Origin: Nostoc sp. 'Peltigera membranacea cyanobiont' N6
GTDB lineage: Bacteria; Cyanobacteriota; Cyanobacteriia; Cyanobacteriales; Nostocaceae
Assembly (NCBI RefSeq): GCF_002949735.1
Contig: NZ_CP026681.1
Location: 3,672,501 to 3,736,500 of the forward strand
DNA length: 64,000 nucleotides
Reading direction: 5' to 3'
The notes beneath the pieces were generated by a model. That model was not told the origin of the DNA. It made no database searches and saw only the letters and a program-made list of their open reading frames with translations. Every line of letters begins with the position of its first letter. Within the stretch, counting starts at the first letter, position 1. Positions 8,944-19,309 of this stretch are shown here, in pieces. Position numbers and translations under genes: made by a program.

Positions 8944-9516
8944 ATGGTCGCAATTCCAAATTCTAGTTATATTTCCCCAGAAGACTACCTCAAAGAAGAA
9001 GAAACTAGTCCTATCAAGCATGAATATAGACAGGGAGAGGTTTATGCAATGACAGGAGCAAGTAATACTCATGTAATTATTAGCGGGAATCTCTTTGCTA
9101 TGCTGAGAAATCATTTGCGTGGGAGTGGTTATCAGACTTATATCTCAGACACCAAAGCACATATTGAGTCCATTAATATCTATTACTACCCCGATGTGAT
9201 GGTAAGTTGTGACCAACGAGATAAAGCTTTTAATAACTTTCTGCGTTATCCCAGCTTAATTGTAGAAGTACTATCTCCAACAACAGAAGCCTTTGACCGA
9301 GGCGATAAATTTGCTGACTACCGACAGATAGAGTCACTTCAGGAATATGTACTTGTGAGCCAAACTCGCTTAAATGTTGAGTGCTTTCGCCGCAACTCAG
9401 AGAGACAATGGGTACTTTATCCCTATGGAAAAGAAGATATCATTCATCTGGCAAGTGTAGATTTTCGGTGTGCTGTTGCAGATTTATATGAGGATGTTAC
9501 TTTTGAATCACCCTAA
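8944..9516 (+). CDS. Uma2-family (DUF820) restriction-endonuclease-fold protein
   Basis: A 190-residue protein of the large cyanobacterial Uma2 group with the PD-(D/E)XK-like fold. Visible family marks are the N-terminal YISPEDYLKEEETSPIKHEY, the glutamate in YRQGEVYAMTGAS, the YYPDVMVSC strand with its acidic residue, the LIVEVLSP strand, and YRQIESLQEYVLVSQ. All expected blocks are present, so it is probably full length and folded. The biological role of the family is unsettled; many copies are found in filamentous cyanobacteria. A second, internally deleted member lies at 45485-45811. Confidence 0.85.
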   Translation: MVAIPNSSYISPEDYLKEEETSPIKHEYRQGEVYAMTGASNTHVIISGNLFAMLRNHLRGSGYQTYISDTKAHIESINIYYYPDVMVSCDQRDKAFNNFLRYPSLIVEVLSPTTEAFDRGDKFADYRQIESLQEYVLVSQTRLNVECFRRNSERQWVLYPYGKEDIIHLASVDFRCAVADLYEDVTFESP

Positions 9517-9591
9517 TTGATAGACTACTAAATTAAAAGTCAATACAGTTCAATTAAGCATTTCTTCTTTTTCTTTTCTTCCTTTGCGTTC

Positions 9592-9620
9592 TTCTCTACG
9601 AAGCGCTAGGCGAATGCGCC
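9592..9620. repeat. Small dispersed repeat copy
   Basis: TTCTCTACGAAGCGCTAGGC and the following bases resemble the repeat at 598-622 (CTTCGAGACGCTACGCGAAC). It lies in the 326-bp space between the Uma2 gene and rpoC2, which otherwise holds only the rpoC2 terminator. Confidence 0.5.
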
Positions 9621-9770
9621 CTTTGCGGTAGCTTCAGCAAGCTGAAGGGTCTACGTTAAAAAATTTGACTTTGATAAAGAGTTAGGTACTAACCCAAGCG
9701 TATTGGATTAAATTAAAAGTAAGAAACTAGAATCTTGAAGGTTAAAAATGTGTTTTTATAAAGCAAAATA

Positions 9771-9802
9771 AAAAGGCAAAAGAAGATTTTCTTTTGCCTT
9801 TT
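9771..9802 (-). terminator. Rho-independent terminator of rpoC2
   Basis: A perfect 14-bp stem (AAAAGGCAAAAGAA with its complement) and a 4-base loop lie 40 bp beyond the rpoC2 stop. On the minus strand the stem is followed by a T-rich run (complement of 9763-9770). It closes the rpoB-rpoC1-rpoC2 unit. Confidence 0.85.
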
Positions 9803-9842
9803 CAGTTTTTACCTTTTAATCGAGACGCGAGATTTCAAGCCT

Positions 9843-12800
9843 TTATTCTTCGTCGAAATCATCATCATCGTCTTCTTCTTCTTCCTCGAAATCGTCCTCG
9901 TCTACTACTTCATCGGCGATTAATTCATCTTCTTCATCTAGAATTGACCTTTCTGCACGTCTGCTACCAAAACCAGATTCACCAAGAGTCGGAGAATCTA
10001 AATTATAGGTGCGGGCTGTACGGTCATCTAATACCATATCCAGGGGATCGTCAACTTCATCTAAGACACTACTGCTAATTTCAGTAGCATAATCTTCGAT
10101 CGCACCAGGTTCATCATAGGTATTGTACCCAGTACCAGCCGGAATCAATCGCCCGATAATCACGTTTTCCTTTAACCCGCGCAGCCAGTCGGATTTGCCT
10201 TCGATAGCTGCTTCGGTAAGTACCCGTGTTGTCTCTTGGAATGATGCGGCGGAGATAAAGCTGTCGGTGTTCAACGATGCTTTGGTGATACCCAACAATA
10301 CTGGGGTATACTGTGCCCTCGCACCGCCTGTAATTGCCATAGCTTCGTTCACCTGCTCAACTTGGCGCAGTTCCACCAATTCGCCGGGAAGCATGGTAGT
10401 GTCGCCACCATCATCAATCCTGACTTTGTTGGTCATTTGGCGAACAATCACTTCAATGTGCTTATCGGAAATATCAATCCCTTGAGATTGGTACACCATT
10501 TGCACTTCGTTCACCAAGAATGTCTGTACCTTCTGCAAAGCAATGCTCGCACAAGCATAGATTCCGTCTTCAGAACCAAGGCTAAAGAAGATTTCTAAAA
10601 TTTCGTGGGGATTGGATGGGCCATCAGTCAACGGTTGTCCCGCTACTACCATTGAGCCATCTGGAACAATCAAATTTTGTCCAGGGCCCAGAGGATAATC
10701 TGTCACCACGCCATTTGATTCTACGACCTTAATAGCGATCGCTTCATCACCACTTTCAGCGTAAACTACCTTAACTTCTCCGCTCCGCCGACATAAAATG
10801 CAGGCTTCTTTCGGTTTACGAGCTTCAAGTAGTTCCTCAATCCGGGGCAAACCTTGAATGATATCTCCGGTTTTGGCGCGTTCAAACACCAACAACACCA
10901 AGTTATCACCCCGTTGTACCAAATCGCCGTCTTCTATCTGCAACACAGCACCAGGGCTGACTCGATAAGGGCGACCGATACGGGTAGTAACAACGTAGTT
11001 TTTAGTACTCAGAGATGATTCCCCACCAGATGCAGCAGCAGCATTTTTAATATCTACTACCTGCCCTGATTCTGGAGCAAAAACTCCAGGAGCAACTTCT
11101 GTACCTTCTACTAGCAAGTCACCCACTTTCACTTTTGGCTGAGTACTAGTATTAATGGTAAGCCTGTCAGCGTCACGCAACACTAAACAGCGACGCACGT
11201 TTTCGGTTCCTTTGCGGACACCTCGCACTTCCCCGCCTTCTTTACACAAGATTTGGGTACGTGCGACTACAGAACCTGGGGCGATGGTTAACCCATCGTG
11301 TACCTCAAGTGTCGTCTGGGTGCTACCTTGGGTGGCATCGGCGGTAATGTCTCGACGAATTACCAAGGATTCCAAAATCACCAGTTGTAAACGTTGAACT
11401 TCTGGATCTTCGGTATCCTCTACTAATTCAATATCTGCTGCCAGGGGTGAAGCATTATGGTCTTGTTCCCCTTCTTGCTCAATTTCCAGTACAAGCTGGG
11501 TTCGCAGCAGTTCTACACCTTCAACAGATTTGACACGTTCCGAATCTTTGTAAGGTAGTCTCTGTACTGCTCTTAATTGAATCGATCGCCCGGTTTGTTG
11601 ACTTACCGATGTAGTGGATGGCACGTCTGGATTATCAGGTACGGCAAACTCAACTACTGGACGACTCAACAGGGCAGGGCCTTCTGGTGTCTCTACATAC
11701 TGGATATAACGCAATTCCGTGGCAACATTACCTTGGAATTCCTCACCTGGCTGGATGAAGGTGTTATCTCGCCCGATGACTGATTCTGGATCGTCCACCA
11801 TCAGCAGTTCCCCTGGCTTCACCACAACTTCCCGCAGGATGTCGTTTTTCTGGGTCACTTCTACCACACCACTGTTTTGGCAGAAGATATCTTTCACCAC
11901 TTCAGTGCCAGCTTCTACAAACTGACCGTCTTCTACCAACAGTAAGGAGATGTCTTTATTAACTTCGTGGCTTTCTTCAGGAATCCACAACAAGGTACCG
12001 CCCTGCACGACTTCATAACCCAGCTTGGCTTTACCTTTTTTCTGGACTTCTACACCAGCAAATTTCAGGAATCCACCAGTAGTTGTGCGATAGCGGTCAT
12101 CAATTAACTCAGCTACTACTTGACCATTTTGCACTTTTGTGCCTGGTGTAGCTCGGAGGTTAAATACCTGGTTGTTGCCAGTGGAGACTAAGTAATTATT
12201 GCGTCCTTGAGAACTTTGGACTGTTACCGTTGCCTGGTCTAAAACCACAGAAGCAGTGATAATCTCAATTTCTCTGGTACTCTTACCTGGGGTAGCTTCT
12301 GGCAAGCGCACCACACCGCCGTGTAAACTGCTTAACTTGGTTTCTGCTAAAACTCCATTAGCAGCGATCGCATCACCATTTTTCACTATCAATTCGGCCC
12401 CTGGTGGCAAGTTGTAAACTTCCCCAGACAGAATCCAAATCAAACCACCACGTGCGGCTGTGGTTGTGGTATTACCTTGACGGTCAGTTTTTTGTTCTGG
12501 AACTACTTCGGCAAATTGCACTTCCCCAGCTAAGTCAGAGGCAACATCTTTAACTGCTTTTTCTGTATTAGTCCGAGTTGTCCGTCCACCAAGGGCGACC
12601 TCTGCCAACAACTGCCCTTGTTTTACCTTATTTCCATCAAATACATATAGTGTTGAACCTTGGGTCAGATGAACCTCTTGGTTTTCTGGGGTAACATCAC
12701 CTACTTTTGTTGGTTCCAAAAGCATGATGCCATTCGCCTCAACATAGAGGGCATCTTCCCCGTGGCGAGTCCGATATGTTCTAGTCTTCAGCTTGCGTGG

Positions 12801-13892
12801 AAGCTTGACAGTCCCATCGATTTTAGAACGAACTTGTTGCGCCACTTCCCCAGTAAACACCCCACCAGTGTGGAATGTCCGCATCGTTAGCTGAGTACCA
12901 GGTTCCCCGATACTTTGAGCAGCAATGATCCCCACAGCTTCGCCTAAGTCTACCATCTTGGCGTGGGCCAAACTCCAGCCGTAGCAGTGTTGACATACAG
13001 AACGTGCGGCTTCACAAGTTAGTGGCGATCGCACCACAACTTCTCCCACCCCAGACTTTTCAATTTTCTTTGCCAAGTCTTCAGGAATTGGAGAATTGCG
13101 GGCTGCAATCAATTCTTTTGTGACCGGATGCACCACATCTTCGCCAATTACCCGTCCCATCAACCGGGTTCCCAAAGGAATCAAGGTTTTAGCACCTTCT
13201 GTCATTGGTCGAATGGCAAGACCTCTAGTGGTTCCGCAGTCAAATTCCCGAATAATTACATCTTGGGAAACGTCCACCAACCGACGGGTAAGATAACCAG
13301 AGTCAGCCGTCCGCAAAGCAGTATCCACCAATCCTTTTCTGGCACCGTAAGACGAAATAATGTATTCCGTCACAGTTAGCCCTTCACGGAAATTGGTTTT
13401 GATCGGTAAATCGATAATTTCCCCTTGAGGATCTGCCATCAGTCCCCGCATCCCCACCAACTGCCGGACTTGGGAGATGTTACCCCGTGCCCCGGAGAAT
13501 GCCATCATGTATACAGAGTTCAGGGGATTAGTCTTCTTGAAGTGAACGACTACTTCATCTTTCAAGGCTTCACTAGTACCATTCCAAGTATCGATTACCT
13601 TTTGGAAGCGTTCTACTTCAGTGATTTCTCCCCGTTGATAACGGGTTTCAGTAGCACGAATTTCTTCCTCTGCTGCTTCTAAGAGCAATCGCTTAGTTGG
13701 TGGTATCATCAGGTCATCTACACTGATGGAAACCCCTGCTTTGGTAGCATAGCGAAATCCCAAATCTTTCAATTTGTCCGCCATCACTGCGGTTCGCGCT
13801 GTACCATAATTCGTAAAAGCCCAAGAAATTAAATTTCTCAGTTGACCTTTGTCAACTACGCGATTGCGAAAAATCATTTTTTCGTTAGTCAT
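9843..13892 (-). CDS. rpoC2: RNA polymerase subunit beta' (C-terminal part of split RpoC)
   Basis: A 1349-residue subunit, the usual cyanobacterial RpoC2 size. It begins MTNEKMIFRNRVVDKGQLR. The zinc site is the CEAARSVCQHCYGW region, and GIIAAQSIGEPGTQLTMRTFHTGG is the nearly invariant trigger-loop segment. The long middle is the SI3 insertion typical of cyanobacteria, built of repeated beta-barrel sandwich-hybrid motifs. The chain ends in a highly acidic tail (about 40 residues, mostly Asp and Glu). It is last in the operon after rpoB and rpoC1, with a strong terminator behind it. The protein is part of the core RNA polymerase in the cytoplasm. Confidence 0.97.
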   Translation of the reverse strand: MTNEKMIFRNRVVDKGQLRNLISWAFTNYGTARTAVMADKLKDLGFRYATKAGVSISVDDLMIPPTKRLLLEAAEEEIRATETRYQRGEITEVERFQKVIDTWNGTSEALKDEVVVHFKKTNPLNSVYMMAFSGARGNISQVRQLVGMRGLMADPQGEIIDLPIKTNFREGLTVTEYIISSYGARKGLVDTALRTADSGYLTRRLVDVSQDVIIREFDCGTTRGLAIRPMTEGAKTLIPLGTRLMGRVIGEDVVHPVTKELIAARNSPIPEDLAKKIEKSGVGEVVVRSPLTCEAARSVCQHCYGWSLAHAKMVDLGEAVGIIAAQSIGEPGTQLTMRTFHTGGVFTGEVAQQVRSKIDGTVKLPRKLKTRTYRTRHGEDALYVEANGIMLLEPTKVGDVTPENQEVHLTQGSTLYVFDGNKVKQGQLLAEVALGGRTTRTNTEKAVKDVASDLAGEVQFAEVVPEQKTDRQGNTTTTAARGGLIWILSGEVYNLPPGAELIVKNGDAIAANGVLAETKLSSLHGGVVRLPEATPGKSTREIEIITASVVLDQATVTVQSSQGRNNYLVSTGNNQVFNLRATPGTKVQNGQVVAELIDDRYRTTTGGFLKFAGVEVQKKGKAKLGYEVVQGGTLLWIPEESHEVNKDISLLLVEDGQFVEAGTEVVKDIFCQNSGVVEVTQKNDILREVVVKPGELLMVDDPESVIGRDNTFIQPGEEFQGNVATELRYIQYVETPEGPALLSRPVVEFAVPDNPDVPSTTSVSQQTGRSIQLRAVQRLPYKDSERVKSVEGVELLRTQLVLEIEQEGEQDHNASPLAADIELVEDTEDPEVQRLQLVILESLVIRRDITADATQGSTQTTLEVHDGLTIAPGSVVARTQILCKEGGEVRGVRKGTENVRRCLVLRDADRLTINTSTQPKVKVGDLLVEGTEVAPGVFAPESGQVVDIKNAAAASGGESSLSTKNYVVTTRIGRPYRVSPGAVLQIEDGDLVQRGDNLVLLVFERAKTGDIIQGLPRIEELLEARKPKEACILCRRSGEVKVVYAESGDEAIAIKVVESNGVVTDYPLGPGQNLIVPDGSMVVAGQPLTDGPSNPHEILEIFFSLGSEDGIYACASIALQKVQTFLVNEVQMVYQSQGIDISDKHIEVIVRQMTNKVRIDDGGDTTMLPGELVELRQVEQVNEAMAITGGARAQYTPVLLGITKASLNTDSFISAASFQETTRVLTEAAIEGKSDWLRGLKENVIIGRLIPAGTGYNTYDEPGAIEDYATEISSSVLDEVDDPLDMVLDDRTARTYNLDSPTLGESGFGSRRAERSILDEEDELIADEVVDEDDFEEEEEDDDDDFDEE

Positions 13893-13923
13893 TAATCATT
13901 AGTCCTGAGTCATCAATAATTAA

Positions 13924-13980
13924 TAATTCGTAATTCGTAATTCGTAATTCGTAATTGAAGAATTAATTACGAATTACGAA
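13924..13980. repeat. Heptamer tandem repeat and 16-bp foldback between rpoC1 and rpoC2
   Basis: Four to five copies of TAATTCG run from 13924, and the facing arm carries the complementary CGAATTA units. Positions 13941-13956 and 13965-13980 form a perfect 16-bp stem with an 8-base loop. It stands inside the rpo operon, so transcription must pass through it; it lacks a T run on the minus strand and probably is not a terminator. Confidence 0.85.
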
Positions 13981-13994
13981 TTAGAAATTACGAA

Positions 13995-15872
13995 TTAACT
14001 TGCTAGTGCTTCCTGAATGGCATTGTTGTAAATAACGCGCCCAGGAGTTGTATAAATATACTGAGAAAGTACATTGCCTTTAGCATCTTGTCTGACTCGG
14101 CGGAACTTATACATTAATGTCCGAGTCCCATCCTCGTTTTCCGTCACTTTCACAGGTTCCGTATCCGGTTGGTCTGATTCTATGTCACCGTCAAACCGCA
14201 CGTAAATATAGGCGTGTAAGTCAATTTGATCTTGCTGGAAAGCCATAATTACATCTTCCAGCGAAGAAAAGTAATTTCCTGCGCCTTTTGTTGCACCGGG
14301 ATTTTCTGCTGTTAAGTAATAGGCTCCCAATACCATATCTTGGCTAGGCGTGATAATTGGTTTACCCGTGGCTGGTGACAAAATATTGTTAGAAGCCAAC
14401 ATCAACAACCGCGCTTCAGCCTGACTTTCTAACGACAGAGGTACGTGTACCGCCATTTGATCCCCGTCAAAGTCGGCGTTAAATGCCGGACACACCAGAG
14501 GATGCAGTTGAATTGCTCTACCTTCTACTAAAATCGGTTCAAAAGACTGAATACCCAAGCGGTGCAACGTTGGTGCCCGATTTAGCATTACAGGGTGTCC
14601 TTCAATCACCTCTTCCAGCACATCCCAAACACTGGGATCGTTACGTGATATCAGCTTTTTCGCAGCTTTGATATTATTTACCATGCCGCTACGAATCAGG
14701 CGGTTAATCACAAATGGCTGAAATAGCTCAATTGCCATTTCTCTAGGCAAACCGCACTGGTGAATTTTCAGCTTTGGCCCAACTACAATAACCGAACGTC
14801 CAGAGTAGTCAACTCGTTTACCTAACAAGTTTTGTCGGAAACGTCCTTGCTTACCCTCAATAATGTCGGACAAAGATTTCAGGGGTCGGTTATTTGCCCC
14901 TACCACAGTGCGTCCCCGACGACCATTGTCAATCAAAGCATCCACTGCTTCTTGCAGCATCCGCTTTTCGTTCCGCACAATAATCTCTGGTGCCAAAATT
15001 TCTTGCAAGCGTGCCAAACGATTGTTACGGTTAATTACCCGCCGATACAAATCATTCAAATCGCTAGTCGCAAAGCGTCCGCCATCTAGCTGCACCATTG
15101 GGCGCAAGTCGGGGGGAATCACGGGAATGACTGCCATTACCATCCACTCTGGTTTGGAACCAGTGGCGATAAAGTTGTCAATTACCCGCAGGCGTTTAAT
15201 TAGCTTGGCTCTCTTTTGTCCTTTGGCGTTGCCAATTTCTTCGCGTAGGCTTTCTGCTTCTTGTTCCAAATTGATATCGGCAAGCAAACGCAACAGCGCT
15301 TCAGCCCCAATACCTACCTCTACGCCTTGCAGCACAGAATCTTCGCTATAAATTTGGTCTTCTATTTCCAACCACTGGTCTTCACTCAGTAGTTGTTTGT
15401 AAGTTAAAGTTTCGGCATTACCTGCACTCAGGACAACATAAGAGTTGAAATAGACAATCTGCTCGACATCCCGTAGAGGCATATCTAACAGGATGGAAAT
15501 ATAGCTAGGAATGCCTTTGAGATACCAAACGTGAGCTACTGGTGCGGCGAGTTTAATATAGCCCATGCGGTGACGACGCACCCGTGACTCGGTGACTTCC
15601 ACGCCACAGCGCTCGCAAACAATACCTCTATGACGGACTCTTTTATACTTACCACAATGGCATTCCCAATCTTTCGCGGGGCCAAAGATGCGCTCACAAA
15701 ATAAGCCATCCATCTCTGGCTTGAGAGTTCGGTAGTTAATTGTCTCTGGCTTGGTAACTTCACCGACTACTTGACCATTAGGCAATGTTCTTTCGCCCCA
15801 CTGCCGAATGCGTTCGGGGGAAGCCAAGCCGATTTTTACGTAGTCAAACTGATTAGTTTGGGCAGGTCTCAT
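13995..15872 (-). CDS. rpoC1: RNA polymerase subunit gamma (N-terminal part of split RpoC)
   Basis: A 625-residue protein of the normal cyanobacterial length. The zinc ribbon is formed by CHCGKYKRVRHRGIVCERCG (residues about 70-90). The catalytic magnesium-binding motif NADFDGDQMAVHVPLS is intact, as is the RFRQNLLGKRVDYSGRSVIV block. The split of beta' into gamma and beta' subunits is a hallmark of cyanobacteria and plastids. It lies 137 bp downstream of rpoB and 102 bp upstream of rpoC2. Both gaps are filled with short tandem repeats, not with leader sequences. Confidence 0.97.
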   Translation of the reverse strand: MRPAQTNQFDYVKIGLASPERIRQWGERTLPNGQVVGEVTKPETINYRTLKPEMDGLFCERIFGPAKDWECHCGKYKRVRHRGIVCERCGVEVTESRVRRHRMGYIKLAAPVAHVWYLKGIPSYISILLDMPLRDVEQIVYFNSYVVLSAGNAETLTYKQLLSEDQWLEIEDQIYSEDSVLQGVEVGIGAEALLRLLADINLEQEAESLREEIGNAKGQKRAKLIKRLRVIDNFIATGSKPEWMVMAVIPVIPPDLRPMVQLDGGRFATSDLNDLYRRVINRNNRLARLQEILAPEIIVRNEKRMLQEAVDALIDNGRRGRTVVGANNRPLKSLSDIIEGKQGRFRQNLLGKRVDYSGRSVIVVGPKLKIHQCGLPREMAIELFQPFVINRLIRSGMVNNIKAAKKLISRNDPSVWDVLEEVIEGHPVMLNRAPTLHRLGIQSFEPILVEGRAIQLHPLVCPAFNADFDGDQMAVHVPLSLESQAEARLLMLASNNILSPATGKPIITPSQDMVLGAYYLTAENPGATKGAGNYFSSLEDVIMAFQQDQIDLHAYIYVRFDGDIESDQPDTEPVKVTENEDGTRTLMYKFRRVRQDAKGNVLSQYIYTTPGRVIYNNAIQEALAS

Positions 15873-15976
15873 ACTTAAGTGCTGAGTTTCGAGTTATGAG
15901 TTTTGAGTATATTTAGTTTTAAGGTTTGAATTAAGAGATATCCAAGTGCTAAATGCCAATTACTGAGTTTTTTAAT

Positions 15977-16008
15977 ACTCAGCACTCAGCACTCAGCACT
16001 CAGCACTC
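15977..16008. repeat. ACTCAGC heptamer array between rpoB and rpoC1
   Basis: Four full copies of ACTCAGC plus a partial one. A GTGCTGAGT near 15879-15887 is complementary, so the whole 137-bp spacer can fold back on itself. It is a classical short tandemly repeated repetitive sequence of heterocystous cyanobacteria. Confidence 0.9.
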
Positions 16009-16009
16009 C

Positions 16010-19000
16010 TTATTCGTCATCATCCAGCGATTCGCGGGAAAGAGATTCGTAAGTGGGTCGTGGAGGTGTGCGACGGGCTGATTGGTCTGCCATCAAATCG
16101 ACTTCCACATCTAGGGAACTGCCATCTGCTTGGGTTTCTACCTTGTGTACGGCAATGTCTAACCCCAATGATTGCAACTCGCGCATTAGCACCTTAAAGG
16201 ATTCTGGAGTTCCAGGTCTAGGAATTGCCTTACCTTTAACGATCGCATTTAACGCTTCATTTCGTCCTTGCATATCGTCAGATTTAACTGTGAGCAACTC
16301 CTGTAAGGTGTAAGCCGCACCAAAGGCTTCCAATGCCCACACTTCCATTTCCCCAAACCGTTGACCACCTTGTTGTGCTTTACCACCCAAGGGTTGCTGA
16401 GTCACCAGCGAGTATGGCCCTGTAGAACGGGCGTGGATCTTATCATCCACCAAATGCACCAGTTTCAGCATATAAGCTACACCGATGGTAATTGCTCGGT
16501 CAAAGGGTTCGCCTGTACGACCGTCATACACCATGATTTTGCCTGGGTTATCTGGGTTATATACCCAGTCTTTCCCTGTTTCGTCCCGTGCTTCTTGCAA
16601 TTTGCCATGCACGATTCGGCGGGATGTCTCTTCCCCATACATTTCATCAAAGGGAGTAATCTTAAATCGTACTCCCAAGGTCTGACCAGCCCAACCCAAG
16701 AGGCATTCAAATACTTGTCCAACGTTCATCCGACTGGGTACGCCCAAGGGGTTGAGTACAATGTCCACTGGTGAACCATCGGGCAAATAAGGCATATCTT
16801 CTGCCGGTAATATCCGAGAAATAATCCCTTTATTACCGTGACGACCTGCCATTTTGTCGCCAACTTGGATTTTGCGTTTTTGGGCAACGTACACCCGGAC
16901 TACCATATTGGCTCCTGGTGGTAGTTCATCGCCTTGTTCGCGAGTAAACAAGCGCACATCAACTACGCGACCTTTTTCACCGTTGGGGACTCGTAGGGAA
17001 TTGTCCCGCACATCCCGCGCTTTTTCACCGAAAATCGCCCGCAACAGTTTTTCTTCTGGTGGTTGGTCAGATTCACCCTTGGGCGTGACTTTTCCTACCA
17101 AGATATCACCAGCTTCTACCCACGCCCCAATGCGAATGATTCCCTGTTCATCCAACTGACGCAAGGCATCTTCCCCAACGTTGGGAATTTCTCTGGTAAT
17201 TTCTTCTGGCCCTAGTTTGGTTTGTCTAGCTTCAATTTCATATTTTTCAATGTGAATTGAGGTGTAGACATCATCCTGCACCAATCTTTCAGAGATTAAA
17301 ATTGCGTCCTCGTAGTTGTAGCCTTCCCAAGGCATGTAGGCTACAACGATATTTTGTCCTAGCGCCAATTCACCGCCTTCGGTGGAGGAGCCATCAGCCA
17401 ATACCTGACCAGCAACAACCTTTTCACCAATGCGGACGAGAGGTTTCTGGTTTAAACAGGTGTCTTGGTTAGAACGTTGATATTTGGAAAGGGTGTACTT
17501 AATTTCGGAGGTATTAGCTTTAGGACGGACGCGAATTTCTTTAGCATCCACATAAGTGACATCGCCATCGGTACGCGATACAACCACCATCCCGGAGTCT
17601 CTTGCTCCTTGCGCTTCCAAACCAGTACCCACCAAAGGACGTTCTGGCTTAAGCAGGGGTACTGCTTGCCGTTGCATGTTCGATCCCATCAGCGCTCGGT
17701 TAGCGTCATCATGCTCCAAGAAGGGAATCATGCTGGTTGCTACCGATACAATCTGTACGGGGGATACTGCTACGTAGTCCACCTGTTCTGGTGTTGTGGT
17801 GGAAAATTCTTGCCGATAGCGCACTGGCACCAGAGGCCCGATAATGTGTCCGGTTTCATCTACAGGAATATCTCCCGGAGCTACCCGTAGGTCGTCTTCT
17901 TCATCGGCTGTCATGTAGGCGGGAGGTATATCAAACCTAACCTGCCCATTTTCTACAGGTCTAAATGGTGTTTCGAGGAACCCGTACAGGTTAACCCGCG
18001 CATGGGTTGCTAAGGAGCCAATCAATCCGGCGTTGGGGCCTTCTGGTGTCTCAATGGGGCAAATACGTCCATAGTGACTAGGGTGAATATCCCGTACAGC
18101 AAACCCAGCGCGTTCGCGGGTTAAACCACCAGGGCCAAGGGCACTTAGACGGCGTTTGTGCGTCAGTTCTGCGAGAGGATTGGTTTGATCCATGAACTGA
18201 CTTAATTGGCTGGAACCAAAGAATTCTTTAATTGCTGCTACTAATGGTTTGGGGTTCACCAAGGAAGCGGGAGTTAGTACTTCAGCATCGGATACAGTCA
18301 TCCGTTCCCGAATAATTCGCTCTAAACGGTTTAAACCTACCCTCACTTGGTTTTGCAGCAATTCACCGACGCTTCTCACGCGACGGTTGCCTAAGTGGTC
18401 AATGTCATCGATGTTACCGATGTCATATTCTAGGTTAATTAGGTAATCTACGGCTGCCAAGATATCGCCAGCAGTCAATACCCGCATGGTGTCTGGGACA
18501 GAAAGGCGCAATTTCTTGTTGAGTTTATACCGCCCAACGCGACCAAGGTCATAACGTTTCGGGTCAAAGAATCTAGAATCTAGGAGTTGCTGTCCACCTA
18601 ATACTGTGGGTGGTTCACCAGGACGCAGTTTCCGATATAACTCCATCAGGGCTTCTTCTTCAGAAAACTGCCCTTCTTTTTCGATGGTTTTTTGGAAATA
18701 TTCGGGGTGGCGTAAAGCGTCAAAGATTTCGTTGTCTGATAACCCTAAAGCCTTTAGTAGTACCTGCGCGGAGAGTTTCCGGGTTTTGTCGATACGTACC
18801 CACACCAAATCGTTACGGTCTGTTTCAAATTTCAGCCATGCTCCCCGGTTGGGAATTAAGCTAGCTGAATAAGTACGTCGCCCGTTTTTGTCGATTTCTG
18901 ATTTGTAATAAACCCCAGGCGATCGCACTATTTGGTTGACAATTACTCGCTCGGCCCCGTTAATAATAAACGTGCCGCGATCGGTCATCAAAGGCAAATC

Positions 19001-19309
19001 ACCAATGAATACCTCTTGCTCTTTGATTTCCCCGGTTTCTTTATTAATCAACCGTGTGGGAACATACATTTGGACGGCATAAGTGCTGTCACGCCGTTTC
19101 GCTTCTTCGACGCTGTACTTTGGCTCCTTGAGTTTGTAGTTATGACCCAAAAAGTGCAATTCTAATTTGCCCGTATAATCTGTAATAGGACTAAAGGAGT
19201 TCAGTTCTTCTATCAGCCCTTCTTCCAAAAACCAGCGAAAGCTTGCTCGCTGGATTTCAATCAAGTCGGGCAACAGAAAGGCGGGTTCCATATATGTTTC
19301 TTTAGTCAT
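16010..19309 (-). CDS. rpoB: RNA polymerase subunit beta
   Basis: The catalytic core subunit, 1099 residues from the ATG at 19309 (MTKETYMEPAFLLPDL). That start has a strong ribosome-binding site (AAGGAAGAGG) directly upstream and matches the usual cyanobacterial N-terminus. The frame stays open for 34 more codons, to 19411, but those residues do not look like RpoB. Conserved blocks include RGTFIINGAERVIVNQIVRSPGV, the rifampicin-region HKRRLSALGPGGL, GYNYEDAILISERL, and the C-terminal WALEAFGAAYTLQELLTVKSDD. First gene of the rpoB-rpoC1-rpoC2 operon. Confidence 0.96.
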   Translation of the reverse strand: MTKETYMEPAFLLPDLIEIQRASFRWFLEEGLIEELNSFSPITDYTGKLELHFLGHNYKLKEPKYSVEEAKRRDSTYAVQMYVPTRLINKETGEIKEQEVFIGDLPLMTDRGTFIINGAERVIVNQIVRSPGVYYKSEIDKNGRRTYSASLIPNRGAWLKFETDRNDLVWVRIDKTRKLSAQVLLKALGLSDNEIFDALRHPEYFQKTIEKEGQFSEEEALMELYRKLRPGEPPTVLGGQQLLDSRFFDPKRYDLGRVGRYKLNKKLRLSVPDTMRVLTAGDILAAVDYLINLEYDIGNIDDIDHLGNRRVRSVGELLQNQVRVGLNRLERIIRERMTVSDAEVLTPASLVNPKPLVAAIKEFFGSSQLSQFMDQTNPLAELTHKRRLSALGPGGLTRERAGFAVRDIHPSHYGRICPIETPEGPNAGLIGSLATHARVNLYGFLETPFRPVENGQVRFDIPPAYMTADEEDDLRVAPGDIPVDETGHIIGPLVPVRYRQEFSTTTPEQVDYVAVSPVQIVSVATSMIPFLEHDDANRALMGSNMQRQAVPLLKPERPLVGTGLEAQGARDSGMVVVSRTDGDVTYVDAKEIRVRPKANTSEIKYTLSKYQRSNQDTCLNQKPLVRIGEKVVAGQVLADGSSTEGGELALGQNIVVAYMPWEGYNYEDAILISERLVQDDVYTSIHIEKYEIEARQTKLGPEEITREIPNVGEDALRQLDEQGIIRIGAWVEAGDILVGKVTPKGESDQPPEEKLLRAIFGEKARDVRDNSLRVPNGEKGRVVDVRLFTREQGDELPPGANMVVRVYVAQKRKIQVGDKMAGRHGNKGIISRILPAEDMPYLPDGSPVDIVLNPLGVPSRMNVGQVFECLLGWAGQTLGVRFKITPFDEMYGEETSRRIVHGKLQEARDETGKDWVYNPDNPGKIMVYDGRTGEPFDRAITIGVAYMLKLVHLVDDKIHARSTGPYSLVTQQPLGGKAQQGGQRFGEMEVWALEAFGAAYTLQELLTVKSDDMQGRNEALNAIVKGKAIPRPGTPESFKVLMRELQSLGLDIAVHKVETQADGSSLDVEVDLMADQSARRTPPRPTYESLSRESLDDDE

